A DNA stretch of 35,786 bases. Source: Staphylococcus petrasii (GTDB taxonomy: Bacteria > Bacillota > Bacilli > Staphylococcales > Staphylococcaceae). The notes below the pieces were generated by a model, which did not search any database, was not told the origin of the DNA, and saw nothing but the letters and a program-made list of their open reading frames with translations. Positions 23,764 through 34,089 of the stretch are shown piece after piece. The stretch spans positions 1-35,786 of the forward strand of contig NZ_PPRC01000028.1 of NCBI RefSeq assembly GCF_002902565.1. Reading direction: 5' to 3'. How positions within the stretch are numbered: position 1 is the stretch's first letter; each line of letters starts with the position of its first letter. A program made the translations under genes and the position numbers.

Positions 23764-24495
23764 ATGTCAGTACCGAAGATTACGTATGAGACTTTTAATG
23801 GAGATCCATTTATAGACTCTATTTCCACAGATGACGCTACAAAGGGCGCTTACGAAATTTTAGAATGGGCATACCGCACATATGGTGACTCTATCGTTTA
23901 TTCATGTAGTTTCGGAGCAGAGAGTATGGTGCTAATTAATTTGATTTCACAAATTAAACCAGACGCTCAAATCGTATTTCTAGATACGAATTTACATTTT
24001 CAAGAAACATATGACTTAATTGATAGAGTGAAAGAACGCTTTCCACAACTTCGCATTGAAATGAAGCAACCTGACTTAACGCTTGAAGAACAAGCGGAGA
24101 AATATAATCCAGCACTTTGGAAGAATAATCCTAACCAATGTTGTTATATTAGAAAGATTAAGCCGTTAGAAGAGGTATTAGGTGGCGCAGTCGCTTGGAT
24201 TTCAGGTTTACGTCGTGACCAATCTCCAACACGTGCACACACTAATTTCATCAATAAAGATGAACGTTTTAAATCGATTAAAGTTTGTCCATTAATTTAT
24301 TGGACTGAAGATGAAGTTTGGGATTATATCAAAGCGCACGATTTACCATACAATGAGTTACATGATCAACATTATCCAAGTATTGGATGTATTCCATGTA
24401 CTGCACCTGTTTTTGACTCTGAAGATTCTCGTGCAGGTCGTTGGTCAAATTTTGAAAAGACTGAATGTGGTCTCCACGTTGCAGATAAACCTTAA
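23764..24495 (+). CDS. cysH: Adenylylsulfate/phosphoadenylylsulfate reductase CysH
   Basis: A 243-residue thioredoxin-dependent reductase that makes sulfite from APS or PAPS. The PP-loop-like SFGAES (about 49-54), the [11 protein letters not shown] segment, [11 protein letters not shown], and the C-terminal ECGLH with the catalytic Cys are present. It also carries CC (in PNQCCYIRK) and CIPC, the four cysteines of a [4Fe-4S] cluster, a mark of the APS-using type of reductase. A GGGGGGA ribosome site precedes the ATG. It has its own promoter, CymR-like site and terminator, and is followed by cysJI. An APS kinase is also encoded in the locus, so substrate choice (APS or PAPS) needs testing. Confidence 0.93.
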   Translation: MSVPKITYETFNGDPFIDSISTDDATKGAYEILEWAYRTYGDSIVYSCSFGAESMVLINLISQIKPDAQIVFLDTNLHFQETYDLIDRVKERFPQLRIEMKQPDLTLEEQAEKYNPALWKNNPNQCCYIRKIKPLEEVLGGAVAWISGLRRDQSPTRAHTNFINKDERFKSIKVCPLIYWTEDEVWDYIKAHDLPYNELHDQHYPSIGCIPCTAPVFDSEDSRAGRWSNFEKTECGLHVADKP

Positions 24496-24532
24496 TAGCT
24501 AAGGTGAAAAATTTTTAAATATAAAGCCTAGT

Positions 24533-24555
24533 ATTCTGATAGGTTTTTAAAAATA
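24533..24555 (+). promoter_or_regulatory. Second CymR-like site between cysH and cysJ
   Basis: ATTCTGATAGGTTTTTAAAA and the next three bases share the 12-base core ATTC(C/T)GATAGGT with the site before cysH and a similar AT-rich right half. No good promoter is seen next to it, so its use is less certain. Confidence 0.4.
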
Positions 24556-24556
24556 A

Positions 24557-24596
24557 AAATATATCCGAATTTTATTGTAAATCCGGATATATTTCT
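24557..24596 (+). terminator. Hairpin after cysH
   Basis: AAATATATCCG (24557-24567) and CGGATATATTT (24584-24594) form an 11-bp stem, with the T-rich end of the stem and TCTT after it. It may end or attenuate the cysH transcript before cysJ. Confidence 0.65.
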
Positions 24597-24662
24597 TACA
24601 TAATAAAGATAGTATTTGAATAAAATAAAATTGTATTTTTACGGAATAAGAGGTGGATAACA

Positions 24663-26540
24663 TTGAATTTAAGTGTCACAAATAGTCCTTTTACAGAAGG
24701 CCAAGCCACACAAATTAATGAATTACTACAGACGCTTACACCAGAGCAAAAGGTATGGTTAAGTGGTTACTTAGTTGCAAATCAACAATTTACAGCCAAT
24801 GGTGCACCAGCTCAATCTCAAACTGGGACATCAAATCAAGCGACAGCTCAAGGCGAACTATCTGCCAACACAGAAGCAATGTTGCAAGATAAAGAACCTG
24901 CCATTACACCTGAGAAACGTAGTATCACATTACTTTATGGTTCTGAAACAGGTAATGCGCAAGGTTTAGCGGAAATCTTTGAAGAACGTTTATCAAACAT
25001 TGGTCATAACGTTACTTTAAAAGCGATGGATGAATTTAAACCTAAGAATCTTAAAAACGTTGAAGACTTATTCATCATTACATCTACACAAGGTGAAGGG
25101 GATCCACCAGATAACGCAGCTGAACTTCATGAGTTTCTTCATGGACGTAAAGCGCCGAAACTTGAAGGCGTGCGCTTCTCTGTATTAGCGCTTGGTGACC
25201 AAACTTATGAGTTCTTCTGTCAAACAGGTCGTGACTTTGATAGAAAGCTTGGCGAGTTAGGTGCTGAAAGAATTTATGATCGCGTAGATTGCGATGTTGA
25301 TTATGAAGAAGCCGCTGAAAAGTGGATGGCAAACGTTATTAATGCTATTGATACAGCGCCAGAAGGCACACAAAATGAACAAGTTGTCAGTGAATCTATT
25401 AAATCGGCAAAAGAGAAGAAATTCTCAAAATCAAATCCGTATCAAGCGGAAGTGTTAGAAAACATTAACTTAAATGGTCGAGGTTCTAATAAAGAAACAC
25501 GTCATATTGAATTCTTATTAGATAACTTTGGTGAAGAATATGAAGTAGGCGATTGTTTAGTCGTTTTACCACAAAATGATCCAGCACTAGTTGATTTACT
25601 CATCAGTACATTAGGCTGGGACCCAGAAGAGCAAGTTCAAATTTCGGATGAAGGCGATACTTTATCACTTGAAGATGCCTTAACAACACATTTTGAAATC
25701 ACAAAATTAACTAAACCATTGCTTATCAATGCAGCTTCATTATTTGATAATGATGAGCTCAATGAAAATGTCGAAGATAACGAATGGATTCAAAGTTATA
25801 TCGAAGGTCGTGACTTAATCGACTTATTAAATGATTTCGATACAACAGAATTACAACCGGAAAATTTATATCAATTACTTAGAAAATTACCACCAAGAGA
25901 ATATTCAATTTCAAGCAGTTACAAAGCTTTACCAGATGAAGTGCATATTACAGTAGGTGCAGTAAGATATAATGCGCATGGCCGTGATCGCTCAGGTGTA
26001 TGTTCTGTACAATTTGCTGAACGTATTCAACCAGGCGATACAGTACCAATTTATTTAAAACGTAATCCAAACTTCAAGTTCCCGACAGATGGTGACACAC
26101 CAGTGATTATGATTGGTCCTGGTACAGGTATCGCGCCATTTAGAGCGTATATGCAAGAGCGTGAAGAACGTGGATTCAAAGGTAACACTTGGTTATTCTT
26201 TGGTGATCAACACTTTACAACCGACTTCTTATATCAAACTGAATGGCAAGAATGGTTGAAAGACGGTACATTAGGCAAAATGGATGTCGCATTCTCACGC
26301 GATACAGATGAAAAAGTGTATGTACAACATCGTATTTCAGAACATAGTGCACAGTTTAATGAATGGCTACAAAATGGCGCTTCAATCTATATTTGTGGCG
26401 ATGAAAAGAACATGGCTAAAGACGTACATCAAGCGATTCGCAACGTCTTAATTAAAGAACAAAACTTATCTGAAGAAGATGCTGAAGCATATCTTAAACA
26501 AATGAAAAAAGATAAACGTTATCAACGTGATGTGTACTAA
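24663..26540 (+). CDS. cysJ: NADPH-sulfite reductase flavoprotein alpha subunit CysJ
   Basis: A 625-residue flavoprotein that passes electrons from NADPH through FAD and FMN to CysI. An N-terminal extension (1-85) precedes the flavodoxin domain ([13 protein letters not shown] at 91-103, [27 protein letters not shown]). The FAD domain has REYSISSS, and the NADP domain [17 protein letters not shown] with the terminal [14 protein letters not shown] start at 24663 is supported by AAGAGGTGG (24648-24656) and by the usual MNL-type N-terminus. cysI follows after 17 bp, so the two subunits are co-produced. Confidence 0.94.
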   Translation: MNLSVTNSPFTEGQATQINELLQTLTPEQKVWLSGYLVANQQFTANGAPAQSQTGTSNQATAQGELSANTEAMLQDKEPAITPEKRSITLLYGSETGNAQGLAEIFEERLSNIGHNVTLKAMDEFKPKNLKNVEDLFIITSTQGEGDPPDNAAELHEFLHGRKAPKLEGVRFSVLALGDQTYEFFCQTGRDFDRKLGELGAERIYDRVDCDVDYEEAAEKWMANVINAIDTAPEGTQNEQVVSESIKSAKEKKFSKSNPYQAEVLENINLNGRGSNKETRHIEFLLDNFGEEYEVGDCLVVLPQNDPALVDLLISTLGWDPEEQVQISDEGDTLSLEDALTTHFEITKLTKPLLINAASLFDNDELNENVEDNEWIQSYIEGRDLIDLLNDFDTTELQPENLYQLLRKLPPREYSISSSYKALPDEVHITVGAVRYNAHGRDRSGVCSVQFAERIQPGDTVPIYLKRNPNFKFPTDGDTPVIMIGPGTGIAPFRAYMQEREERGFKGNTWLFFGDQHFTTDFLYQTEWQEWLKDGTLGKMDVAFSRDTDEKVYVQHRISEHSAQFNEWLQNGASIYICGDEKNMAKDVHQAIRNVLIKEQNLSEEDAEAYLKQMKKDKRYQRDVY

Positions 26541-26557
26541 AGAAGGGGTGGTATTTA

Positions 26558-28279
26558 ATGGCTAAAACAAATAAGCAAATATCTGATGAATTAAACCAAA
26601 AGCTTGATGCCTTAGAATATCTCAAAGACGATAGTAATTATTTACGTGGAACGATTGAACAAGGTTTAGCAGATCCTTTAACTGGTGCTATTTCTGACGA
26701 TGATACGAAATTATTAAAGTTCCATGGTAGCTATCAACAAGATGATAGAGATATACGTGATGAACGTCGTAAACAGAAGCTTGAACCGGCATACAGCTTC
26801 ATGATTCGTGTTCGTCTACCAGGAGGTAAAGCGACGCCAGAACAATGGTTAGCAATGGATGATATTTCAGAACGTTATGGTAACCAAACGATGAAATTAA
26901 CGACACGTCAAACGTTCCAATTCCATGGCATTTTAAAACGCAATCTAAAATCTTCAATGCAAAAGATTAACGAAGCAGTACTTGATACGATTGCAGCATG
27001 TGGGGATGTCAATCGTAATACGATGTGTAACCCTAACCCATATCAATCAAGTATCCATAAAGAAATTAATGATTATGCTAAAGCAATTAGTGATCATTTA
27101 TTACCTAAAACAAATGCGTATCATGAAATTTGGTTAGATGGAGAGAAAGTTTTAGATTCAGCTGAAGAAGTGGAACCAATGTACGGTAAGAGATATTTAC
27201 CACGTAAATTTAAAATTGGTATCGCGGTTCCACCTTCAAATGACATTGATGTCTACTCTCAAGATATTGGCCTTATCGCTATTGTTGAGAATGAAGAACT
27301 CATCGGATTTAATGTCACAATCGGTGGCGGTATGGGTATGACACATGGTAACCCGGATACGTATCCTCAAGTAGGACGTTTAGCTGGATTTATTCCTAAA
27401 GATAAAGCCGTTGACGTTTGTGAAGCATTACTAACGATTCAACGCGACTACGGCAATCGTGAGAATCGTAAAAATGCACGTTTCAAATATACAGTGGACC
27501 GCTTAGGTGTGGACAAAGTAGTTGAAGAACTTAATTCACGCTTAGGATGGGAAATTGAAGAAGCACGTGACTTCGAATTTGAACATAACGGCGACCGTTT
27601 AGGTTGGATTGAAGGCGAAGAAGGCGTTTGGAATTATACATTGTTTATTCAAAATGGACGCGTGAAAGATACAGAAGATTATCAATTAAAAACGGCATTG
27701 CGAAAAATCGCAGAAACACATACGGGCGACTTCAGATTATCTCCAAACCAAAACTTAATTATTGCTAATGTAACTCCTGAGAAAAAAGAAGAAATTCAAA
27801 GTCTTATTGACCAATATGGTTTAACAGACGGTAAGAATTATACAGGTTTACGTCGTAATTCAATGGCTTGTGTAGCCTTTCCAACATGTGGCTTGGCTAT
27901 GGCAGAATCAGAACGTTATCTACCATCTTTAGTTTCTAAGATAGAAGATTTATTAGATGAAGCGGGTCTGAACGATGAAGAAATTACGATTCGTATGACA
28001 GGTTGTCCAAATGGTTGTGCAAGACCAGCACTTGCTGAAATTGCATTTATCGGTAAAGCGCCTGGTAAATACAATATGTATTTAGGTGGTGGCTTTAACG
28101 GTGATCGCTTAAATAAATTGTATAAAGAGAATATTGGCGAAGAAGAAATTCTTGAAAGCTTACGTCCTATTCTTATGGATTATGGTAAAGAACGTCTTGA
28201 AGGTGAACATTTCGGTGACTTTGTTATTCGCTCTGGTGTAGTAGCTAAAGTTCACGGTGGCCAAGATTTCCATAGTTAA
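26558..28279 (+). CDS. cysI: Sulfite reductase hemoprotein beta subunit CysI
   Basis: A 573-residue sirohaem and [4Fe-4S] enzyme that reduces sulfite to sulfide with six electrons from CysJ. The cluster cysteines are in [16 protein letters not shown] and [10 protein letters not shown]. The sulfite-site basic residues lie in [25 protein letters not shown] and SPNQNL. AAGAAGGGG gives the ribosome site. It is followed at once by two sirohaem synthesis genes. Confidence 0.95.
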   Translation: MAKTNKQISDELNQKLDALEYLKDDSNYLRGTIEQGLADPLTGAISDDDTKLLKFHGSYQQDDRDIRDERRKQKLEPAYSFMIRVRLPGGKATPEQWLAMDDISERYGNQTMKLTTRQTFQFHGILKRNLKSSMQKINEAVLDTIAACGDVNRNTMCNPNPYQSSIHKEINDYAKAISDHLLPKTNAYHEIWLDGEKVLDSAEEVEPMYGKRYLPRKFKIGIAVPPSNDIDVYSQDIGLIAIVENEELIGFNVTIGGGMGMTHGNPDTYPQVGRLAGFIPKDKAVDVCEALLTIQRDYGNRENRKNARFKYTVDRLGVDKVVEELNSRLGWEIEEARDFEFEHNGDRLGWIEGEEGVWNYTLFIQNGRVKDTEDYQLKTALRKIAETHTGDFRLSPNQNLIIANVTPEKKEEIQSLIDQYGLTDGKNYTGLRRNSMACVAFPTCGLAMAESERYLPSLVSKIEDLLDEAGLNDEEITIRMTGCPNGCARPALAEIAFIGKAPGKYNMYLGGGFNGDRLNKLYKENIGEEEILESLRPILMDYGKERLEGEHFGDFVIRSGVVAKVHGGQDFHS

Positions 28280-28312
28280 TTTTCAGAAAAATAAAAAACG
28301 GGGGGTGACAGG

Positions 28313-29077
28313 ATGGGAAAAGTTTATCTAGTAGGCGCAGGGCCTGGTGATCCTGATTTATTAACGATTAAAGGTATGAAGGCGATTCAAGCGGCAGACG
28401 TTATTCTGTATGATCGTTTAGTGAATAAAGAAATCTTAGAATTTGCGAAACCATCAACGAAATTCTTCTATTGTGGTAAAGATCCGAATAAATACTCTTT
28501 ACCGCAGGAGGAAACGAATCGAATGTTGGTCAGTTTAGCGAAGAAGGGGCATACGATTACGCGTCTAAAAGGGGGCGACCCGTTTGTCTTCGGTCGTGGC
28601 GGTGAAGAAGCTGAAATCTTAGCACAACACCAAATCCCATTTGAAATCGTCCCTGGTATTACTTCAGGTATTGCAGCACCAGCTTATGCGGGCATTCCAG
28701 TGACGCATAGAGATTATAGTTCTTCCGTTGCGTTTGTTACAGCAGTGAATAAACCTGGCATGTCGAAAGACGCATACTGGGAACATCTTGCACATGGACC
28801 AGAAACATTGTGTGTATACATGGGTGTGAAGCGCTTGCCTGAAATTTGTGAATTGCTTATCCGTCATGGTAAATCGATAGATACACCTGTGGCGTTAGTA
28901 CATTTAGGAACAACTGCTTCCCAGAAGACTGTTACCGGCACATTAGGCACAATTGTCGAACAAGCATCTGAGATTAAGAATCCAGCGATGATTGTGATTG
29001 GCGATGTAGTGCAAATGAGACAGAAGATTAGCTGGTTTAAAGAACAAGTTGCTGATTTAGAAATGACCTTACCTTAG
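28313..29077 (+). CDS. cobA: Uroporphyrinogen-III C-methyltransferase (SUMT)
   Basis: A 254-residue SAM-dependent methyltransferase that makes precorrin-2, the first step from uroporphyrinogen III toward sirohaem. The family motifs are VYLVGAGPGDPDLLTIKG at the N-terminus, RLKGGDPFVFGRGGEEAE, and FEIVPGITSGIAAPAYAGIP, with VTGTLGTI near the end. Typical length is 240-280. An unusually G-rich ribosome site (GGGGGGTGACAGG) precedes ATG 28313. It supplies sirohaem for CysI in the same operon. The cysG or sumT names are equally used. Confidence 0.93.
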   Translation: MGKVYLVGAGPGDPDLLTIKGMKAIQAADVILYDRLVNKEILEFAKPSTKFFYCGKDPNKYSLPQEETNRMLVSLAKKGHTITRLKGGDPFVFGRGGEEAEILAQHQIPFEIVPGITSGIAAPAYAGIPVTHRDYSSSVAFVTAVNKPGMSKDAYWEHLAHGPETLCVYMGVKRLPEICELLIRHGKSIDTPVALVHLGTTASQKTVTGTLGTIVEQASEIKNPAMIVIGDVVQMRQKISWFKEQVADLEMTLP

Positions 29078-29131
29078 TTATAATGTAGGTAAATAAATCG
29101 GCATAGAGGCGAAGTGAATGGGGGAAACAGT

Positions 29132-29743
29132 ATGAATAGTATGCCACTTATGATTGATTTAACTGATAAACATATTGTCATTGTTGGTGGTGGACAAGTA
29201 GCAACAAGACGGGCCACTACATTAATAACGTATTGTCCCAATGTTCATATTGTGAGTCCTTCACTCACACCAGCCTTACACACATTAGTGACTGAAGGTC
29301 GCATTACATGGAGTGAAAAAGCCTTTGAACCAAGTGATTTAGAAGGAGCTTATCTTGTAGTAGTTGCGACAAATGAGCCTGAAGTGAACACGCAAGTGAA
29401 AGAAAGTTTACCTAAAGGAGTCTTACTTAATCACGCAGCAGACGCACAGGCAGGAGACGTCACATTTCCTAGTATTTTACAACGTGGACGATTAACGATG
29501 AGTGTTTCAACGAATGGCGCCAGTCCTAAACTAGGCGCGCAAATCATCTCTACATTAAGTGATATGTACGATGAACGTTATGACACTTATATAGAATTTT
29601 TGTATCAAAGCAGACAGCGCATTAAAGCATTACCAATAGAGCCATCTGAAAAGCAAAATTTATTACAACAGATTTTATCTGAAACTTACTTGAATGAAGA
29701 TAAGCAACGAGAATTCATGCGATGGCTCCAATCACAAGTTTAA
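29132..29743 (+). CDS. Precorrin-2 dehydrogenase (SirC/YlnF/CysG-N family)
   Basis: A 203-residue NAD-dependent enzyme that oxidises precorrin-2 to sirohydrochlorin. MIDLTDKHIVIVGGGQVATRRA is the Rossmann motif, followed by the conserved VVVATNEPEVN and the QRGRLTMSVSTNGASPKLGAQI segment. ATG 29132 is chosen because GGGGGAAA precedes it; a GTG at 29114 lies before that site. Some members (Met8p, CysG N-domain) also insert iron, others (SirC) do not. No separate SirB/CbiX chelatase is encoded next to it, so this protein or a gene elsewhere must do that step. Confidence 0.9.
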   Translation: MNSMPLMIDLTDKHIVIVGGGQVATRRATTLITYCPNVHIVSPSLTPALHTLVTEGRITWSEKAFEPSDLEGAYLVVVATNEPEVNTQVKESLPKGVLLNHAADAQAGDVTFPSILQRGRLTMSVSTNGASPKLGAQIISTLSDMYDERYDTYIEFLYQSRQRIKALPIEPSEKQNLLQQILSETYLNEDKQREFMRWLQSQV

Positions 29744-29763
29744 TATGAAGGGGCGTGTGATAT

Positions 29764-30639
29764 ATGAGGAAATTATTTATATTTGCATTAGCTGGATTTT
29801 TAGCCCAACTTGTTGATGGATCACTCGGAATGGGTTTCGGGGCCTCATCATCATCTATTTTGTTAACGTATGGCATTGCACCTGCGATTGTATCCGCCAC
29901 TGTGCACTTTTCCGAAATAGCTACAACGGCAGCTTCAGGAACGTCACATTGGAAATTTGAAAATGTACATAAACCGACCATGTTAAAGCTAGCGATTCCT
30001 GGTGCAATCAGTGGGTTCATTGGCGCAGCATTATTGACGCAAATACATGGAGACTATATTAAGCCATATATCGCTCTGTTCTTACTTTCAATGGGAATTT
30101 ATATTTTATATCAATTCCTATTTAAACGACATAAAGAACTTCACACGCATGTTGGAAAGTTAAGTAGTGCGAAACTTGTGCCACAAGGTGCTATCGCAGG
30201 TTTCTTAGATGCCATTGGTGGCGGTGGATGGGGACCGGTCAATACACCTTTGTTATTGGCAAGTCATAAGATTCAACCGCGTTATGCGATTGGTACAGTA
30301 TCAGCGAGTGAGTTTTTCGTCACTCTATCAACATCAATAAGTTTTATTCTCTTTTTAGGTATCACACAAATTAATTGGTGGTTTGTCATCGCGTTAAGTG
30401 TTGGCGGTATGGTAGCAGCACCTATTTCTGCTTATCTTACTAAAATCTTACCAATTAATATTTTAGCTATTTGTGTCGGTGGGTTAATCATTTTCACAAA
30501 TAGTAACGCATTGCTGAAATACTTTGGTAGCGATGCCACAATAACTAATATTATTAGATTCGCAATTATTTGTGCGATTGTGATTTTAGTGATTATCACG
30601 CTTATTCGCAACAAAAAATTGTCTTTTTCTTACAAGTAA
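29764..30639 (+). CDS. TauE/SafE (TSUP) family permease
   Basis: A 291-residue membrane protein with eight or so helices in two related halves, each opening with a glycine-rich segment: [18 protein letters not shown] and [19 protein letters not shown]. Both are hallmarks of TSUP carriers for sulfite, sulfoacetate and related oxyanions. GGGGCG precedes the ATG. It lies between the sirohaem genes and sat. No CysP- or SulP-type sulfate permease is present in this locus, so it may import sulfate or export surplus sulfite. The direction cannot be told from sequence. Confidence 0.85.
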   Translation: MRKLFIFALAGFLAQLVDGSLGMGFGASSSSILLTYGIAPAIVSATVHFSEIATTAASGTSHWKFENVHKPTMLKLAIPGAISGFIGAALLTQIHGDYIKPYIALFLLSMGIYILYQFLFKRHKELHTHVGKLSSAKLVPQGAIAGFLDAIGGGGWGPVNTPLLLASHKIQPRYAIGTVSASEFFVTLSTSISFILFLGITQINWWFVIALSVGGMVAAPISAYLTKILPINILAICVGGLIIFTNSNALLKYFGSDATITNIIRFAIICAIVILVIITLIRNKKLSFSYK

Positions 30640-30686
30640 AACCGAGTAAACTAATCAATTTAATTAGAAAAGGGGGTTATGAAGTT

Positions 30687-31865
30687 ATGGCAACAAATGA
30701 AACAATTAATAATTACACAATTAAACCACATGGTGGCGAATTAATTAATCGCGTAGTTGAAGGTGAAGAAAGAGAAACTTTAATCGAAGTTGCGAAATCA
30801 TTTAAGAAGATTACGTTAAATCCATGGGCAATTTCTGATTTAGAGTTAATCGCTATTGGTGGATTTAGTCCATTAACTGGTTTCATGGGTGAAGCGGATT
30901 ACACTAAAGTTGTTGAAAACACGCATCTTGAAAATGGTTTAGTGTGGAGTATTCCAATCACATTGCCAGTAACTGAAGACGAAGCAGCTAAATTAGAAGT
31001 TGGCGATGACGTGGCGCTTTACGGGGAAGATGGCGAATTATACGGTACATTAAAAATTGAAGAAAAATATACGTATGACAAAGAAAAAGAAGCACAAAAT
31101 GTCTATGGTACTACTGAAGAAGCACACCCAGGAGTTAAAAAGGTTTATGAAAAAGGTAATGTTTACTTAGCTGGTCCTATCCAATTAGTGAATCGTCCAA
31201 AACATGATGAATTCTCAGATTATCATTTAGATCCAGCTGAAACACGTCAATTATTCCATGATCTTGGTTGGAAAACAGTTGTAGGGTTCCAAACACGTAA
31301 CCCTGTTCACCGCGCACATGAATATATTCAAAAATCAGCGTTAGAAATTGTGGATGGCTTACTACTCAATCCATTAGTAGGTGAAACAAAAGCAGACGAT
31401 ATTCCAGTAGATGTACGTATGGAAAGTTATCAAGCAATTCTTAAAAACTACTTCCCGAAAAATAGAGCACGTTTAGTCATCTATCCCGCAGCAATGCGTT
31501 ATGCAGGACCACGTGAAGCAATCTTACATGCGACAGTCCGCAAAAACTATGGTTGTACACATTTCATCGTCGGCCGTGACCATGCAGGTGTAGGTGATTA
31601 CTACGGTACGTATGAAGCTCAAGAACTTATTTCTCAATTTGAAGATGAATTAGATATTCAAATCTTGAAATTTGAACATGCTTTTTATTGTGAAAAATGT
31701 GGCAACATGGCTACAGCAAAAACATGCCCACACGATGCATCAGAACATGTTCATTTAAGTGGTACAAAAGTAAGAGAAAAATTACGCAATGGTGAAACAT
31801 TACCAACTAAATTCTCAAGACCAGAAGTAGCAGAAGTGTTAATTAGAGGTTTGAAACAAAAATAA
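30687..31865 (+). CDS. sat: Sulfate adenylyltransferase (ATP sulfurylase)
   Basis: A 392-residue enzyme that joins sulfate to ATP to give APS. The active-site HxxH is in [23 protein letters not shown] is present, and a probable zinc site ([17 protein letters not shown]) appears as in bacterial Sat. ATG 30687 fits AAAAGGGGG upstream; the frame is open further left, but [17 protein letters not shown] is the family N-terminus. It is followed by cysC after 14 bp. Confidence 0.95.
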   Translation: MATNETINNYTIKPHGGELINRVVEGEERETLIEVAKSFKKITLNPWAISDLELIAIGGFSPLTGFMGEADYTKVVENTHLENGLVWSIPITLPVTEDEAAKLEVGDDVALYGEDGELYGTLKIEEKYTYDKEKEAQNVYGTTEEAHPGVKKVYEKGNVYLAGPIQLVNRPKHDEFSDYHLDPAETRQLFHDLGWKTVVGFQTRNPVHRAHEYIQKSALEIVDGLLLNPLVGETKADDIPVDVRMESYQAILKNYFPKNRARLVIYPAAMRYAGPREAILHATVRKNYGCTHFIVGRDHAGVGDYYGTYEAQELISQFEDELDIQILKFEHAFYCEKCGNMATAKTCPHDASEHVHLSGTKVREKLRNGETLPTKFSRPEVAEVLIRGLKQK

Positions 31866-31879
31866 GTGGAGGTAAAAGC

Positions 31880-32479
31880 ATGAGTCAATCAAGTAATATT
31901 ACATGGCACGATTCTGAAGTAACGAAAGCAGATAGACAACAACAGAATGGTCATAAGAGTGTAGTGATTTGGTTTACAGGCCTATCAGGTTCAGGTAAAT
32001 CAACCGTTTCAGTTGCACTTGAACAAGCATTATTTGAACAAGGGAAACATGCCTATCGTTTAGACGGCGATAATGTGCGTCATGGATTAAATAAGAATTT
32101 AGGTTTCAGTCCTGAAGATCGTAAAGAAAACATTCGTCGTATTGGCGAAGTAAGTAAATTATTAGTAGATGCTGGCACAATTGCTATTACAGCGTTTATC
32201 TCTCCATATAGAGCAGACCGTGATGACGTACGCGCTATCTTAGAAGATGGAGAATTTATCGAAGTTTATACAGAATGCAGTGTGGAAGAATGTGAGAAAA
32301 GAGACCCTAAAGGACTTTACCAAAAAGCACGTTCAGGTGAAATCAAAGAATTCACTGGCATTAGCGCACCATACGAAGCACCAAAACAACCAGAAATTAC
32401 TATTAATACAGAACAACAAAGCGTAGAAGAATCTGTAGAAGTGATTCTTAACTACTTAAAAGAAAAACAATATATTTAA
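31880..32479 (+). CDS. cysC: Adenylylsulfate kinase
   Basis: A 199-residue kinase that phosphorylates APS to PAPS. It shows the P-loop [54 protein letters not shown], and the [23 protein letters not shown] lid region (given in two parts: [12 protein letters not shown] and [11 protein letters not shown]). GTGGAGGT precedes the ATG. It ends the sulfate locus, with a strong terminator after it. Its presence with an APS-type CysH raises the question whether PAPS is an intermediate or a separate product. Confidence 0.94.
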   Translation: MSQSSNITWHDSEVTKADRQQQNGHKSVVIWFTGLSGSGKSTVSVALEQALFEQGKHAYRLDGDNVRHGLNKNLGFSPEDRKENIRRIGEVSKLLVDAGTIAITAFISPYRADRDDVRAILEDGEFIEVYTECSVEECEKRDPKGLYQKARSGEIKEFTGISAPYEAPKQPEITINTEQQSVEESVEVILNYLKEKQYI

Positions 32480-32493
32480 ATAGATTATTAAAG

Positions 32494-32534
32494 CGCATTA
32501 TCGACATTTAATTATGTTGATAATGCGTTTTTTT
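32494..32534 (+). terminator. Terminator of the sulfate assimilation locus
   Basis: CGCATTATC (32494-32502) and GATAATGCG (32519-32527) with an inner ACA/TGT pair, followed by seven T. Confidence 0.92.
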
Positions 32535-32596
32535 ATATATACATAACTTATTTTACTTTATAAATAAAACTTAATATCTAAAAAGAATAGATTTGG

Positions 32597-32618
32597 TATA
32601 ATTATGTAAACGCTTTCT
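32597..32618 (+). promoter_or_regulatory. Promoter -10 and catabolite-response element before the CitMHS gene
   Basis: TATAAT at 32597-32602 is followed by TGTAAACGCTTTCT (32605-32618), which matches the CcpA cre consensus TGWAANCGNTNWCA at all but the last base. The cre overlaps the expected transcription start, the position for carbon catabolite repression. No convincing -35 box is seen. Confidence 0.65.
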
Positions 32619-32672
32619 TTTGATAAGTGGGAATATTGGGAGAATGCAACTGAATCAATTGGGGGGGATTTC

Positions 32673-34043
32673 ATGCATGATAATAGTATGTGGTTAACAA
32701 TTATGGGGATTTTAATCATAGGTTCAATTGTGGGGCTGTTAATTGCGAAGAAAATCAGTCCAGTCGTAGGTATGATTTTAATTCCAAGTGTTGGGGCATT
32801 GATTTTAGGATATGGCATAGGAGATTTAGTAAAGTTTTTTAATAGTGGTTTAGAATCTGTAATAAATGTAGTTATTATGTTTATCTTCGCTATTATTTTC
32901 TTCGGCTTAATGACAGATAGTGGTTTATTTAAACCAATTGTTAAGCGCTTGATTTTAATGACAAGAGGTAATGTGGTGATTGTAAGTATTATTACTGCAG
33001 TTATTGGGATGTTTGCGCAGTTAGATGGTGCAGGTGCTGTTACTTTTTTACTCTCAATTCCAGCATTATTGCCATTATATAAAGCGTTAAATATGAATAA
33101 GTATTTATTAATTTTATTACTCGCAATTAGTGCAGCAATTATGAATATGGTACCTTGGGGCGGTCCAATGGCACGTGTTGCGTCAGTATTAAAAGCTAAA
33201 AGTGTCAATGAATTATGGTATGGCTTAATACCAGTACAAATTATCGGTTTCATTTTAGTCCTCATTTTCGCAACGTATTTAGGCTTTAGAGAGCAAAAAA
33301 GAATTAAGAAGGCTATCGACAAAGGAGAACTAGAGCCGACTATTGACATTGATATCCATAAACTTGTGAGAAATTATGAACGTGATCAAGATATTAAATT
33401 CCCAGTAAGAGGTCGAGCAGTAAAACACGGTTGGGTCATTTGGGTTAATATGTTGCTGACTTTCTTAGTTATCTTAATGATGTTAACGAATATCGCGCCA
33501 CCAGAATTTGCATTTATGATTGGTGTAGCAGTGGCATTAATTATTAACTTCCCAAATGTAGACGATCAGATGAATCGCTTAAAAGCACATGCGCCTAACG
33601 CTTTAATGATGGCAGCTGTTATCATTGCGGCAGGGATGTTTTTAGGTGTGTTAAATGAAACGGGAATGTTAAAAGCCATCGCCACAAACCTTATTAAAAT
33701 CATTCCAGACGCTGTAGGTCCATATTTACATATAATTGTAGGTATCTTCGGCGTGCCTCTTGATTTACTAACAAGTACAGATGCTTATTATTTCGCATTA
33801 CTTCCTATAGTAGAACAAACGGCAAGTCAATTTGGAGTTAATCCAGTTTCTACAGCATATTCAATGGTTATTGGTAATATCGTAGGTACATTTGTAAGTC
33901 CGTTCTCACCAGCACTTTGGTTAGCGATTGGACTTGCTGAAGCAAATATGGGTACTTACATTAAATATGCTTTCTTCTGGATATGGGGCTTTGCGATAGT
34001 CTTGCTCATTATCGCAATGTTGATTGGCACAGTAACAATTTAA
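32673..34043 (+). CDS. CitMHS-family citrate or carboxylate:H+ symporter
   Basis: A 456-residue carrier with about 12 membrane helices and the CitMHS/GntP-like arrangement. The MFAQLDGAGAVTFLLSIPALLP segment and AAIMNMVPWGGPMARVASVL in the first half, and FGVPLDLLTSTDAYYFALLP in the second, are characteristic of metal-citrate/proton symporters such as CitM and CitH. A cytoplasmic charged loop lies at about 205-250. A G-rich ribosome site (GGGGGGG) precedes ATG 32673. A cre site at the promoter agrees with uptake of a carbon source that is used when glucose is absent. The exact substrate and metal need are not readable. Confidence 0.85.
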   Translation: MHDNSMWLTIMGILIIGSIVGLLIAKKISPVVGMILIPSVGALILGYGIGDLVKFFNSGLESVINVVIMFIFAIIFFGLMTDSGLFKPIVKRLILMTRGNVVIVSIITAVIGMFAQLDGAGAVTFLLSIPALLPLYKALNMNKYLLILLLAISAAIMNMVPWGGPMARVASVLKAKSVNELWYGLIPVQIIGFILVLIFATYLGFREQKRIKKAIDKGELEPTIDIDIHKLVRNYERDQDIKFPVRGRAVKHGWVIWVNMLLTFLVILMMLTNIAPPEFAFMIGVAVALIINFPNVDDQMNRLKAHAPNALMMAAVIIAAGMFLGVLNETGMLKAIATNLIKIIPDAVGPYLHIIVGIFGVPLDLLTSTDAYYFALLPIVEQTASQFGVNPVSTAYSMVIGNIVGTFVSPFSPALWLAIGLAEANMGTYIKYAFFWIWGFAIVLLIIAMLIGTVTI

Positions 34044-34056
34044 TTTAATGATTATT

Positions 34057-34089
34057 AATAGGATAAAGCATTGCTTTATCCTATTTTTA
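34057..34089 (+). terminator. Terminator of the CitMHS gene
   Basis: AATAGGATAAAGCA (34057-34070) pairs with TGCTTTATCCTATT (34072-34085), followed by TTTAT. Confidence 0.92.

Noticed and set aside
32558-33349. 263-codon minus-strand frame opposite the CitMHS gene
   Set aside because: It has Ile/Asn/Thr/Lys-rich composition typical of the antisense of a membrane protein, and the plus frame carries the carrier motifs and ribosome site.
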